DNA of 62,898 bases from Rugosibacter sp. (GTDB taxonomy: Bacteria > Pseudomonadota > Gammaproteobacteria > Burkholderiales > Rhodocyclaceae): the NCBI GenBank assembly GCA_004322535.1, contig SCUZ01000036.1, positions 1 through 62,898 of the forward strand, read 5' to 3'. Positions 48,784-58,685 of this stretch are shown piece after piece. The notes under the pieces are model-generated. The model did no database searches, had not been told where the DNA came from, and was given only the letters and a program-made list of their open reading frames with translations. Positions within the stretch are counted from its first letter, which is position 1, and each line of letters opens with the position of its first letter. The translations under genes were made by a program, and so were the position numbers.

Positions 48784-48846
48784 AGCGAAGCGGTATCGAA
48801 ACAAATTTTCAGGTTAAATTAATGGCTAATTTCAAGGGGCATCGGA

Positions 48847-50175
48847 ATGAATCTGCAAAAAATGCTACAAGAAAAAACGGTAACTGCAGCGGTTGTTGCC
48901 AATATCGTTCAATCAGGTTGGTCGGTCGATTACGGCGCCTCGCTTAATCAGCCAGACATGTTTGATGCTGCATTGGCAGAACGCAAACTTCAACTAGAGG
49001 ATGTGCGTATCAGAAGCATCCTGACCATGAAGCCACGCAGGGTGTTAGAGGTCGATCCTGAGCAACAACATTTTCATGGGGAGAGCTGGCATTTTTCAGC
49101 GCATGACCGCAAGCTGTATGACAACGGTGTGGCCAGCTATATTCCCTTTAATTTTGGCGAAGGTCCGAGGTTGTATCAGGATTATCTGGATGTGGATATT
49201 GCCGTCGTTAAAACCACACCCATGGATCGACACGGTTACTTCAACTTCGGTGCATCGAACTGCTATGTACGTGCCTTATGCGACAAAGCCCGTCGCGTGG
49301 TGGTAGAAACCAGCACTGCACTACCCACATGTTACGGCCTGGAAAATGTCATTCACATTTCTGAAGTCGATGCGGTTATTCAAGGTGATAACGCCCCCTT
49401 GACGGAGTTACCCAGTACCCCGGTGACTGATGTTGATATCAAAGTGGCAAACCTGATCATTCCGGAAATAGAAGACGGTGCATGTCTGCAGATTGGTATC
49501 GGCGGCATGCCCAATGCGGTTTGCGGTGCTTTGGCCTACGCGCCTGTTAAGAATCTTGGCGTTCATACGGAGATGTTTGTTGATGGCATGGTCGATCTGG
49601 TGACGGCAGGCAAAGTGACCGGTGCGTGTAAAAGCACTTATCGCGGCAAGATAGTTTTCACGTTCGCTGCGGGAACAAAACGCATGTATGACTTTATTGA
49701 CGGCAATGAAATGTGCATGAGTTTGCCGGTTAATGAGACGAATCTCACGGAAAATATTGCGCGTAACCGTAAGGTGGTCTCCATTAACAATGCGATGCAG
49801 ATTGATTTGATGGGGCAGGTAGCTTCCGAGAGTGCAGGCTTCAAACACAGGACAGGTACTGGCGGGCAGCTACAGTTTGTACGGGGTGCTTTTATGTCAG
49901 AAGGCGGTAAATCCTTCATGTGCCTCTCATCTCGTTACATGAAAGGCGATCAGCCACGCTCGCGTATCGTGGTGGGACACCCCCCTGGCACTGTAATTAC
50001 CACACCTCGTACCGATGTGATGTATGTGGTGACTGAGTACGGGATGGTTAACCTTAAAGGGAAAAGCATACCGGAACGCGTGAATGCACTTATCGGTATT
50101 GCTCACCCGGATGATCGCGAAGTACTTGAAAAACAAGCACGGACAAATGGCTTGCTACCGCGTCGTTTTCTGTAA
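48847..50175 (+). CDS. Acetyl-CoA hydrolase/CoA-transferase family protein
   Basis: 442 residues, belonging to the butyryl-CoA:acetate / 4-hydroxybutyrate CoA-transferase group. Visible motifs are GIGGMPNAVCGAL near residue 220, LGVHTEMFVDGMV near 237 with the Glu expected to form the glutamyl-CoA thioester, and GHPPGTVITTPRTDVMYVVTEYG near 380. The acyl substrate cannot be fixed, and no acyl-CoA pathway gene lies beside it. It is transcribed separately from nagZ after a 63-base gap. Confidence 0.85.
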   Translation: MNLQKMLQEKTVTAAVVANIVQSGWSVDYGASLNQPDMFDAALAERKLQLEDVRIRSILTMKPRRVLEVDPEQQHFHGESWHFSAHDRKLYDNGVASYIPFNFGEGPRLYQDYLDVDIAVVKTTPMDRHGYFNFGASNCYVRALCDKARRVVVETSTALPTCYGLENVIHISEVDAVIQGDNAPLTELPSTPVTDVDIKVANLIIPEIEDGACLQIGIGGMPNAVCGALAYAPVKNLGVHTEMFVDGMVDLVTAGKVTGACKSTYRGKIVFTFAAGTKRMYDFIDGNEMCMSLPVNETNLTENIARNRKVVSINNAMQIDLMGQVASESAGFKHRTGTGGQLQFVRGAFMSEGGKSFMCLSSRYMKGDQPRSRIVVGHPPGTVITTPRTDVMYVVTEYGMVNLKGKSIPERVNALIGIAHPDDREVLEKQARTNGLLPRRFL

Positions 50176-50326
50176 GGGTAGGGCGCCGGCTCCCAGCATT
50201 TTTTGCTATCAACACGGTTCGTATTATGAAAATGGCGTAGGATGAAGATGCCGGATGGAAGTTATTCCGTCTGACATAGCAGGTGAGGATCATCTTTACT
50301 TCGAACAAGAGTCTGAGGAGACTGAC

Positions 50327-51106
50327 ATGAGCGAGCAAAATGTTTCCACCCACCAAGCAGAACACGCTATTTCTATTCGACAAGTAGGATTCTTGAGTCC
50401 ATTCCGCTGGTTGCGTCAGGGGTGGGAGGATATGCGGTATAGCCTGGCAGCGAGCTTGGGTCACGGCCTGATTATTACCGCCATGGGCTGGGTGGTCGTA
50501 ATATTTACAAATAATCACCTGTATTTGTTTGCCGCCGCTATTTCCGGCTTTATGCTGGTTAGCCCACTCATGGCAGCCGGCCTGTATGAGTTATCTCGCC
50601 GTAAGGAATCAGGGCAGCCGGTGAGTTTCGATATGTCATTGAATGGATTAAGAATAAATGGTCGCCGATTAGCAAGGCTGGCTGCGCTGCTTGTGCTGTC
50701 TATTTTTGTTTGGTTCGGGTTGTCTGCCATAATTTTCAAAAACTATTTTCATGGTGAGCTCCCCGCCATAAGCGGCGCTATTTATCAGACCAGCTGGATC
50801 ACTTCTGCGGACGCTACCTTTCTGTTGACCTATGGTGCTGTAGGAGGCGTCATCGCCGTCGGGGTTTTTCTACTCACCGCAGTTTCTGTCCCCATGATAA
50901 TGGATAGATCCACAGGCTTAATTGCCGCTATGGGGACCAGTGTCAGGGCCGTCATGGCGAATCTACCAGCGATGCTTTTATGGGCGGTCTTACTTGTGAC
51001 ACTGACTGCTATAGGATTTGCAACCCAGCTCTGGGGCATGATTGTGATCATTCCGTTACTGGGACATGCTACATGGCATGCCTATCGGGATATTGTAGGT
51101 GCGTGA
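50327..51106 (+). CDS. DUF2189 membrane protein
   Basis: 259 residues from MSEQNVSTHQ, with GAGGAG six bases before this ATG (the frame extends upstream without a better site). The family start is LSPFRWLRQGWEDMRYSLAASLGHG, followed by about six transmembrane helices. DUF2189 proteins are inner-membrane proteins of unknown function, some annotated as cytochrome oxidase subunit I-like. Confidence 0.88.
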   Translation: MSEQNVSTHQAEHAISIRQVGFLSPFRWLRQGWEDMRYSLAASLGHGLIITAMGWVVVIFTNNHLYLFAAAISGFMLVSPLMAAGLYELSRRKESGQPVSFDMSLNGLRINGRRLARLAALLVLSIFVWFGLSAIIFKNYFHGELPAISGAIYQTSWITSADATFLLTYGAVGGVIAVGVFLLTAVSVPMIMDRSTGLIAAMGTSVRAVMANLPAMLLWAVLLVTLTAIGFATQLWGMIVIIPLLGHATWHAYRDIVGA

Positions 51107-51278
51107 TTTGGGTGTTCGGTGGTTGGGCCCTAGGCCCTATAAAGCCAAGGTAGGTTGTTTAAATCAGTCTATCTATCGAGCCTTGTGGTAACTTAAGTTT
51201 ACATAATGCCAATTATGCGAACTAGTGAGGTCAGTGTTGCAGTGTTGTTATCGCAGGAGGGTTCAAGATATTCAAGCA

Positions 51279-51887
51279 TTAAAGCCAGCGTGCACTATCG
51301 GTATGACCCTTTTCCAAGGCCAGTTCCCGAGCCGTTTTTCCATTAGCATCCTGCAAACTGATATTCGCTCCCGCAGCGATCAAAAGGCGAACAATCTCTT
51401 CATGCCCGTTTTTTGCTGCCAGCATTAATGCTGTTTGGTGATTAGGCGCAGGTGAATCGAGTTTGGAACCTGATCTGATCAACAGCGCTACGAGCTCACG
51501 ATGGCCTCCATAGGCTGCATAATGAAGCGGTGTCCAACCGACAGGATTAACCTCTGCGCCTGCTTCTAATAGGATGGTGGCTATAAGTAGCCGGCCTTTC
51601 AAAGCAGCGAGGGTTAAAGCTGAATCGCCATACCGATTGAGGTGGTTAATCATGGCTTTGCCTTTAATTAGCTGCTCGGCCAAACCCTGGTTTCCGTTAC
51701 GTGCTGCGATCATGAGCAGCGTTGAACCAGCAGGATCAGCGGTATTCACGTCCATGCCACGGTTAATCAAATCCATGACGGTAGCGCTATCGTCATTCTG
51801 TGCAGCAATTAAGATATCGTCATAGACTCCGGCGTGAGACGCTAGACTAAAAAAACAAAACCCTATAAATATTAATAACTTATTCAT
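51279..51887 (-). CDS. Exported ankyrin-repeat protein
   Basis: 202 residues from MNKLLIFIGFCFFSLASHAG, a good signal peptide. Five ankyrin repeats follow from about residue 24 (DILIAAQNDDSATVMDLINRG, TLLMIAARNGNQGLAEQLI and so on), ending EKGHTDSARWL. It probably mediates protein contacts in the periplasm. The ATG lies within the last codons of tatD, so translation is coupled; this tatD-ankyrin pairing is known in betaproteobacteria. Confidence 0.9.
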   Translation of the reverse strand: MNKLLIFIGFCFFSLASHAGVYDDILIAAQNDDSATVMDLINRGMDVNTADPAGSTLLMIAARNGNQGLAEQLIKGKAMINHLNRYGDSALTLAALKGRLLIATILLEAGAEVNPVGWTPLHYAAYGGHRELVALLIRSGSKLDSPAPNHQTALMLAAKNGHEEIVRLLIAAGANISLQDANGKTARELALEKGHTDSARWL

Positions 51888-52659
51888 TATTCTTAATAAA
51901 AAGCTTAAAGAAATTCCTCGTAGTCTCCCGGGCGAGTTCATCCACAGCCATGCCACGCAGCTGAGCAACTTCAGCTGCTACATGGCGCACCCAGGCAGAT
52001 TGGTTTAGCTTGCCGCGATGCGGGACAGGGGCAAGATAAGGCGAGTCTGTTTCTACAAGCAATCGGTCCAGCGGCACAAAGACGGCAATCTCTTTGACTT
52101 GAGGCGCTTTTTTGAAAGTGACGATGCCGGAAATAGAAATATGAAAGCCCAGATCAAGCGCCGCCTTGGCAACGTCGAGTGTTTCCGTAAAGCAGTGAAA
52201 TACGCCCCCTGCTTCACCGGCATTTTCTTCACGAAGAATACGCAGTGTGTCTTCCGCCGCTTCTCGTGTATGGATAATCAAGGGCTTGTTTGATAGCCTG
52301 GCCGCACGGATGTGCGTACGAAAACGCTCTCTTTGCCATTCCAGATCGCCTTCCAGTCGATAATAATCCAGGCCGGTCTCGCCGATGGCGACTATTTTAG
52401 GATGCTCGGCGAGACGCAAAAGGGTTGCTATAGTAGGCTCTTCGCCCTGCTCCGTATCGGGGTGGACCCCAACGCCAGCATAAAGATTGGGGAAGCGCTC
52501 AACAAGTGCCAACACGCCGGGAAAGCGTTCCAGCGTGACGCCGGCGATAAGCGCCCAACCGACGTGATGCTCTTGCATTGCAGTCAAATAAGCAGTCTCA
52601 TTCCCCTGAAAATCAGGGAAATCAAGATGGCAATGGGAGTCAACGAGGAGTTCTGTCAT
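51880..52659 (-). CDS. TatD-family metal-dependent hydrolase
   Basis: 259 residues. DSHCHLDFPDF at the N-terminus (two metal His), ETGLDYYR near 95 with its Glu, HTREAAEDTL near 130, FHCFTET near 155, and ETDSPYLAP near 203 are the TatD metal sites. It is a DNase/hydrolase. It overlaps holB (ATGA) upstream and the ankyrin gene downstream. Confidence 0.95.
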   Translation of the reverse strand: MTELLVDSHCHLDFPDFQGNETAYLTAMQEHHVGWALIAGVTLERFPGVLALVERFPNLYAGVGVHPDTEQGEEPTIATLLRLAEHPKIVAIGETGLDYYRLEGDLEWQRERFRTHIRAARLSNKPLIIHTREAAEDTLRILREENAGEAGGVFHCFTETLDVAKAALDLGFHISISGIVTFKKAPQVKEIAVFVPLDRLLVETDSPYLAPVPHRGKLNQSAWVRHVAAEVAQLRGMAVDELARETTRNFFKLFIKNNE

Positions 52660-53732
52660 GAATTCATTGGGCGCAGAGCGCGCAGATAATGAATGGCGAG
52701 GGACTCGAGAAATAATAGCGGGTTAAGCGGGTGTCGTGCGCTACGGCGAAAAGTATTGATTTCATGCCATCCGGCAAGTAATGCCACTGGATTGAGCGCC
52801 GCAATATTTTTTGGCCGTGGCCAGCCGCAGTGGTAGCGGACCTCACCGGAAGCCTGTTCAAGAGCTAAATCAAACAGCCAGCACTGCACACCTTCCACCA
52901 GGTTTTCCATATGAAATGAGTTTTCGGTTTTTGATTTAAGCAAACCCTCCCAGCGAGTAGCCAGCACCAGTGGATCAGCAGGGGCAGATGCCAGGCTCTC
53001 AATGAGTGCATCAATCGCCGCCAATTGACCGTTATTTTTCCATTGCATCACGCGTAAAGGTGCGCCACCGGCGAGATCAAGATAGCGCGCCGCTTGAGCA
53101 TCCAGCCCTGCCTGCTCCAGCCACCGTGCTGTGGTTTGATCATCCGGCCGAGAAAATGGCACTACGCGAGACCGGCTGCGCAAGGTGGGCAGTAGTTTTT
53201 TTTGATTATTTGAAATCAATATAAAATAAACACTTGACGGTGGTTCTTCAAGTATTTTAAGAAGTGAATTGGCGGCTGGAATGGTCATCGCCTCCGCTTC
53301 GGTGATCAAGATGATACGACGGGCGTTGCGGTGGCTACCTGTAAATACAAAGTTTTCCAAGGCGCGAATTTGATCAATACCGATACTGCTCGCTGCTTGT
53401 TTTTTGGCTTTTTCGTTGCTCTTTTTAGTTTCAGTTTCTTCCGTTACTTCTTCTGTTTCTTTTTCATTGTCTGATGTCACAAGCCGAAAATCAGGATGCG
53501 TTCCGGATTTCATCCAGCGACAAGCTGCGCATTCACCACAAGGCCGGTTGACTTTTATGCTGGACTTGCCAAGGGATTCACACAGCAATATTGTGGCTAA
53601 TTTTCCAGCCAGCGTGCGTTTGCCTACGCCACGCGCTCCAACAAATAGGAGCGCATGGGGCAGGTGCTCGAACCCCTGCGCCAATAAGGAATCGATTATT
53701 TTATAATTAATAAAATTATCAGCTACTTGCAA
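52656..53732 (-). CDS. holB: DNA polymerase III delta' subunit
   Basis: About 358 residues if started at the TTG at 53732 ([17 protein letters not shown]); another TTG lies 12 bases earlier and no ATG fits. It is the clamp-loader subunit delta'. [19 protein letters not shown] near residue 25 (Walker-like), the zinc cysteines [10 protein letters not shown] near 65, [23 protein letters not shown] near 145 and the RSR motif (LRSRSRVV) are present. A charged, low-complexity insertion ([21 protein letters not shown]) lies between zinc module and core. The gene begins inside tmk. Confidence 0.9.
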   Translation of the reverse strand: MQVADNFINYKIIDSLLAQGFEHLPHALLFVGARGVGKRTLAGKLATILLCESLGKSSIKVNRPCGECAACRWMKSGTHPDFRLVTSDNEKETEEVTEETETKKSNEKAKKQAASSIGIDQIRALENFVFTGSHRNARRIILITEAEAMTIPAANSLLKILEEPPSSVYFILISNNQKKLLPTLRSRSRVVPFSRPDDQTTARWLEQAGLDAQAARYLDLAGGAPLRVMQWKNNGQLAAIDALIESLASAPADPLVLATRWEGLLKSKTENSFHMENLVEGVQCWLFDLALEQASGEVRYHCGWPRPKNIAALNPVALLAGWHEINTFRRSARHPLNPLLFLESLAIHYLRALRPMNS

Positions 53733-54327
53733 TTGATTTCTCAAGTAATTTATTGATAAATTCAGGCAATTGAGTGGCGTCAATGACGGTGACGCGGTGT
53801 GGATTTTCTGCGGCAATACGATGATAGGCCACACGCACGCGCTCAAAAAAAGCTGCTTTTTCCTTCTCAAACCGGTCCGGCTGGTTACTGGTTTTCGCTA
53901 ATCTTTCTTGAGCCGTTGCTACAGGAACATCGAAAATGAACGTGATATCCGGCTGCAAATCTCCTAGCGTCCAATCACGCAACGTGGCAATTTTTTCCCA
54001 GGCAAGCCCCCTTCCTCCACCTTGGTAAGCAAAAGAAGCATCGACGAACCGATCACAAACCACCCAGGCACCACGCGCTAATGCAGGTTCGATTACCTGT
54101 GCAATATGTTCGCGGCGCGCTGCAAACATCAGCAAAGCTTCGGTTTCAATATGCATGTGCTCAGCTAGAAGCAACCCGCGTAATTTTTCACCCAAGGGTG
54201 TGCCCCCTGGCTCGCGCGTGGCAACAACCTCATGCCCTAACGAGCGTAAATGCGCTGCCAGCCACGCATGCTGGGTGCTTTTGCCTGCGCCATCAATACC
54301 TTCGAAGGTAATAAATCGTCCACGCAT
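53719..54327 (-). CDS. tmk: Thymidylate kinase
   Basis: 202 residues. It phosphorylates d[18 protein letters not shown] near residue 10, [14 protein letters not shown] (DR/EPGGT loop) and [18 protein letters not shown] near 92 are diagnostic. It is three bases downstream of mltG and overlaps holB. Confidence 0.97.
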   Translation of the reverse strand: MRGRFITFEGIDGAGKSTQHAWLAAHLRSLGHEVVATREPGGTPLGEKLRGLLLAEHMHIETEALLMFAARREHIAQVIEPALARGAWVVCDRFVDASFAYQGGGRGLAWEKIATLRDWTLGDLQPDITFIFDVPVATAQERLAKTSNQPDRFEKEKAAFFERVRVAYHRIAAENPHRVTVIDATQLPEFINKLLEKSIASS

Positions 54328-54330
54328 GCT

Positions 54331-55335
54331 TTATTTTTTTCCTCTCTGATACGTTGCTACAGCATGATTGTGTTCTTCCAGGGTGCGTGAAAAAACGCTG
54401 TGGCCATCACCTTTGGCCACGAAATAAACTTTATCACTTAGTGGCGGATGTGCTGCGGCGTTTATTGCGGCAAACCCAGGCATGGCAACAGGTGTGGGTG
54501 GCAAACCGCGACGAGTATAGGTGTTCCACGGGGTATCTGTTTGCAGATCGATACGGCGCAAGTTACCATCAAAGTATTCACCTAATCCATAAATCACCGC
54601 GGGATCCGTTTGCAGCGGCATGTCCATACGCAAACGGTTGATGAAAACAGCGGCGATTTGTGGCCTGTCGCTGGCTTGCCCGGTTTCTTTTTCTATGAGC
54701 GAGGCCAAAATCAAGAGCTCATAGGGACTTTTTAACGGTATGTTCTGGTCACGGGTTTCCCAGGCGATTGCCAGCTGGCGCTGCATCGCTTGGTAGGCGC
54801 GAGTCAGCAAATGCAAATCGCTGCTCCCTTTGTCGAACAAGTAGGTATCAGGGAAAAAGAGGCCTTCAGCGCTGGCCAGGTTATTCAGTGGGGTTGCGCC
54901 AATGCGGGCAAGCAGTGCAGCATCAGACAATCCTGCTGAATCATGGGCTAGATCAGGTGTTGTATTCAGTGTGGCGCGAAACTCCCTGAAGGTGCGTCCT
55001 TCCACAAGCACCATTTGCCCTTCGCTGACGTCACCCCGGGTGAGTTTATTGAGGAGCTGCAGTGCAGTAGTCTGCCCGGCGACTTCGTAGCTGCCAGTTT
55101 TAATTTTCGCAGCGCGGCCCAAGAGACGGCCCAATAATTCAAACTGCCAGGCAGGCAAATCAATGCCTGAGGATTCAATCACCCGGGCTGCGCGGCGCAA
55201 ACTGGCACCCGAGGGGATCGAAAATACCACGGATTCAGCGGAATGAGGCAAAGGACGCAGTGCGATCCAGCCAACTCCCGCCGTGAGCAAGGCAACTATC
55301 AACAGCAATTTCAGCAGCAGTTTGAGCACACGCAT
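54331..55335 (-). CDS. mltG: Endolytic murein transglycosylase MltG
   Basis: 334 residues from MRVLKLLLKLLLIVALLTAG, a single N-terminal transmembrane helix (the frame extends 22 codons upstream without a family-like start). It cuts nascent peptidoglycan. LASLIEKETG near residue 210 with the catalytic Glu, AAVFINRL, LQTDPAVIYGLG and NTYTRRGLPPTPVAMPG are all present. It is followed by tmk, the normal order. Confidence 0.95.
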   Translation of the reverse strand: MRVLKLLLKLLLIVALLTAGVGWIALRPLPHSAESVVFSIPSGASLRRAARVIESSGIDLPAWQFELLGRLLGRAAKIKTGSYEVAGQTTALQLLNKLTRGDVSEGQMVLVEGRTFREFRATLNTTPDLAHDSAGLSDAALLARIGATPLNNLASAEGLFFPDTYLFDKGSSDLHLLTRAYQAMQRQLAIAWETRDQNIPLKSPYELLILASLIEKETGQASDRPQIAAVFINRLRMDMPLQTDPAVIYGLGEYFDGNLRRIDLQTDTPWNTYTRRGLPPTPVAMPGFAAINAAAHPPLSDKVYFVAKGDGHSVFSRTLEEHNHAVATYQRGKK

Positions 55336-55415
55336 GAGGATGAAATAACAAACCGGAAAATTTTCGGCTGGAGCGCGATAATACACCCTCTCACACCTCA
55401 CATGGATGATGCCCG

Positions 55416-56447
55416 ATGAATCCGGAATGGACTACTTTCCTTGCTGCTCAAGGCTTTACGGCGGATGATGCCAGCCAATTTGAACACTTTGGCCCACTTG
55501 ACGCAGAGCTGCAAGCTGCACGCAATGGCACTGTTATTGCCCCAATGGCAGATCTTGGCCTGATCCGTGCCAGTGGCGATGATGCGGTCAGTTTTTTGCA
55601 TAACTTGATGACCAATGATATTCAGGGTATCGCTGAGACGAATGCCAGTACAGCCGGATTTTGCACCCCTAAAGGGCGGCTCTTGGCGATTTTTCTTGTC
55701 TGGCGCGAAAATAATGATTACCTGTTGATGCTGCCCAAGGAGATATTGCCGCCACTGCTCAAAAAGCTCTCGATGTACGTTTTGCGCGCCAAGGTAAAGC
55801 TCACGGATGCCACCGACGAGCGCGCCTTGATCGGTATTTCTGTCCCTGCCGCCGTCTCGCCAGCGCCGACTTTTCTCGATGGCACCCTTCCGCGTCAAGG
55901 CGTTAGTGAAACCGATGGCGGCCAGCTGATTCGTCTCGATGACACGCGCTGGCTACTTTCGCTTGACCCGATCGCCGCGATCCGGCGCTGGCCGGATATC
56001 ACAGTTAACGCTACAGCCACCGGCCTTGCCGCCTGGCATTGGCTGGAAATCGCCGCCGGGCAACCACGCGTTACCATCGCCACGCAGGAAGTCTTCGTGC
56101 CGCAAATGCTCAACATGGAGCTCCCGGCCGTAGCGGGCGTGAGCTTCACCAAAGGCTGCTATCCGGGTCAGGAAATCGTTGCCCGCACGCATTATCTGGG
56201 CAAAGTGAAACGTCGCATGGTACGCGCCCGACTCACAAATCTGGTTGCTCCCGGCACGCACGTTTATGCCCCGGAAGCTGGCGACCAGCAATGCGGCGCA
56301 CTGGTCAGCATCGCGCCCTCGCCGGAGGGTGGATTCGAATGTCTGGTCAGCGTGCAAAGCAGCGCCGTCGCTGCGGGCGACGTGCGCCTTGGCGCGCCGG
56401 ATGGCGAACGGCTGACTTTCCTGCCCCTGCCCTACACGCTTAATTGA
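55416..56447 (+). CDS. ygfZ: Folate-binding protein YgfZ
   Basis: 343 residues, related to GcvT. It helps assemble or repair Fe-S enzymes with tetrahydrofolate. The signature KGCYPGQEIVARTHYLGKVKRR (Cys near residue 247) is intact, as is SGDDAVSFLHNLMTNDI near 53. A reverse copy of the dispersed motif encodes [11 protein letters not shown] near residue 150. It is divergent from mltG. Confidence 0.94.
   Translation: MNPEWTTFLAAQGFTADDASQFEHFGPLDAELQAARNGTVIAPMADLGLIRASGDDAVSFLHNLMTNDIQGIAETNASTAGFCTPKGRLLAIFLVWRENNDYLLMLPKEILPPLLKKLSMYVLRAKVKLTDATDERALIGISVPAAVSPAPTFLDGTLPRQGVSETDGGQLIRLDDTRWLLSLDPIAAIRRWPDITVNATATGLAAWHWLEIAAGQPRVTIATQEVFVPQMLNMELPAVAGVSFTKGCYPGQEIVARTHYLGKVKRRMVRARLTNLVAPGTHVYAPEAGDQQCGALVSIAPSPEGGFECLVSVQSSAVAAGDVRLGAPDGERLTFLPLPYTLN
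55850..55874 (-). repeat. Copy of the dispersed 25-base motif in ygfZ
   Basis: Reverse orientation, one mismatch. It encodes AVSPAPTF. Confidence 0.87.
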
Positions 56448-56454
56448 GTAATCG

Positions 56455-57216
56455 ATGTGCCTGATTCTTCTCGCCTGGCAGGCTCATCCCGACTATCCAT
56501 TGGTCATTGCCGCCAATCGCGATGAGTTTTTCGCCCGTCCCGCCGCCGCCGCAGACTTCTGGCAAGACGCTCCGCAGGTACTGGCCGGACGAGACTTGCA
56601 GGCAGGCGGCACCTGGCTTGGCGTCACGCGCAGCGGTCGTTTTGCGGCGCTGACCAATTATCGCGACCCGACACAGAACCGGCAGCTACCCTCACGCGGC
56701 GCACTGGTGGCGGATTTTCTGACAGGAAGCGCAACGTCGGAAGCCTATCTCGCGCGCATCGCCGCCAGCGGTGTCGCTTACAGCGGCTACAACCTGTTGC
56801 TCGGCGATGGTCAAAGCCTGTGGTGGGCATCGAATGTGAGTGACGAACAGCGGCCGCTGGCCCCCGGCATCTACGGCGTATCGAATGACCTGCTCGATAC
56901 GCCCTGGCCAAAAGTCGGCGCTGGCAAGACGGCGCTGACACAGGCCATCGAGCACTTACCCGACGATGGGCCGCTGTTCGATCTACTGCAGAACGACGCC
57001 ATTCACCCTGACCAACACTTGCCCGCCACCGGTATCCCGCAGGAATGGGAACGCCTGCTCTCAGCGGCCTTTGTCAAGTCATCCAGCTACGGCACGCGCA
57101 GTTCTACGGTGCTCTACCAGCGGCATGACGGCTGGCTGACGTTCGATGAGCAAACCTGGCTCACCGATGCACAACGTGGTGCGCGGGTACGGTATCGGTT
57201 TGCTGTCGCAGGCTAA
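56455..57216 (+). CDS. NRDE/TANGO2-family protein
   Basis: 253 residues. MCLILLAWQAHPDYPLVIAANRDEFF holds the NRDE motif near residue 22; GGTWLGVTRSGRFAALTNYRDP near 51 is also family-typical. The N-terminal Cys2 suggests an Ntn-like fold. TANGO2 relatives are linked to haem and lipid handling, but the reaction here is unknown. The motif copy at 56910 encodes KVGAGKTAL. It is seven bases after ygfZ and converges on the L,D-transpeptidase fusion. Confidence 0.88.
   Translation: MCLILLAWQAHPDYPLVIAANRDEFFARPAAAADFWQDAPQVLAGRDLQAGGTWLGVTRSGRFAALTNYRDPTQNRQLPSRGALVADFLTGSATSEAYLARIAASGVAYSGYNLLLGDGQSLWWASNVSDEQRPLAPGIYGVSNDLLDTPWPKVGAGKTALTQAIEHLPDDGPLFDLLQNDAIHPDQHLPATGIPQEWERLLSAAFVKSSSYGTRSSTVLYQRHDGWLTFDEQTWLTDAQRGARVRYRFAVAG
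56910..56934 (+). repeat. Copy of the dispersed 25-base motif in the NRDE gene
   Basis: Two mismatches. It encodes KVGAGKTA. Confidence 0.85.
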
Positions 57217-58115
57217 CCGGGCGTTAAGCATCGCCGCATCAATCGATGGGGAATATCGGCTTCCATGAACTCCGGGCCTTCGGTGGAGAAGCCAAGCTTC
57301 GCGTAAAAACCCACCGCACGCGTTTGGGCATGGAGCAGCAGGGTTTGATGTTTTTTTTGCGCCGCCTCTTCAAGCAGCCGTTCCATCAGCGCACGGCCCA
57401 CATCTTTGCCACGCCAGCCGGCGGCTACCGCCATGCGGCCGATATGGCCGTCGGGCAGCAGGCGTCCCGTGCCGATCACCACGCCCGCACTGTCGCGGGC
57501 GACGACATGCCGGCTGACCGCATCGAATTCATCCCATTCCAGCGCCAGCGGCACACCTTGCTCAACGACGAATACGGCCTCGCGCAGCGGACGGGCCAGC
57601 GCGCCAAGTTCATCCCAGGTGCCCGTCGTGAGGTCAAATTCGACAATATTCACCGGCGTATGAACCGGCACCCAGTCGAACAGTTCAATGATGTCTTTAT
57701 TCCGCATGCGCACGCAACCGATCGAGCCCGGCGTGCCCATGGCCACGGTATCGGGCGAGCCGTGGAGATAGATATAGCGGCGCATCGTGTCGACAGAGCC
57801 CAGCCTGTTTTTGCCTGGCTCAGTGCCGGATAACCACAGGATGCGCGTCAGAATCCAGTCGCGGCTGGGAAATTGCGCGGCCAGATCGGGCGACCAGATT
57901 TCACCGGTTGGTCGGCGGCGCACGAAGATTGTATTCGCCGTCTCGCCCGCGCCGACTTTTGCACGAATGATGTGCCGCCCGCGTGGTGTGCAATAGCTTC
58001 CACTCTGCTCACCCGCGCCATTTTTTGCAGTTGATATGGGGTAACGCCGCAGCAGCAAGCCGGTGGCGTCGTGCAGTTCCAGCGTTTGTTGCGGCAGGCT
58101 GATGCGAATCTGCAT
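57213..58115 (-). CDS. L,D-transpeptidase (YkuD) fused to a GNAT acetyltransferase domain
   Basis: 300 residues. Residues 1-160 are a YkuD domain: TPRGRHIIRAKVGAGE near 43, HGSPDTVAMGTPGSIGCVRM with His118, Ser131, Gly133 and catalytic Cys134. Residues about 165-300 are a GNAT domain: ARPLREAVFVVEQGVP, GTGRLLPDGHIGRMAVAAGWRGKDVGRALM (acetyl-CoA loop) and HAQTRAVGFYAKLGF. No signal peptide or transmembrane helix is seen, which is odd for a peptidoglycan-acting YkuD enzyme. The fusion is in one continuous frame. It overlaps the NRDE gene's end and follows tadA. Confidence 0.88.
   Translation of the reverse strand: MQIRISLPQQTLELHDATGLLLRRYPISTAKNGAGEQSGSYCTPRGRHIIRAKVGAGETANTIFVRRRPTGEIWSPDLAAQFPSRDWILTRILWLSGTEPGKNRLGSVDTMRRYIYLHGSPDTVAMGTPGSIGCVRMRNKDIIELFDWVPVHTPVNIVEFDLTTGTWDELGALARPLREAVFVVEQGVPLALEWDEFDAVSRHVVARDSAGVVIGTGRLLPDGHIGRMAVAAGWRGKDVGRALMERLLEEAAQKKHQTLLLHAQTRAVGFYAKLGFSTEGPEFMEADIPHRLMRRCLTPG
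57936..57960 (-). repeat. Copy of the dispersed 25-base motif in the YkuD-GNAT gene
   Basis: Reverse on the plus strand, two mismatches. Read along the gene it encodes KVGAGETA (residues 53-60). Confidence 0.85.
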
Positions 58116-58116
58116 T

Positions 58117-58644
<528 letters not shown>

Positions 58645-58685
58645 TCAGTAAACTCCAAACTATTGAATCGTCACTGAGGTATCGC

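Noticed and set aside
50180-50206. GC-rich hairpin followed by TTTTTT after the CoA-transferase gene
   Set aside because: The stem is short with an internal mismatch, too weak to call a terminator.
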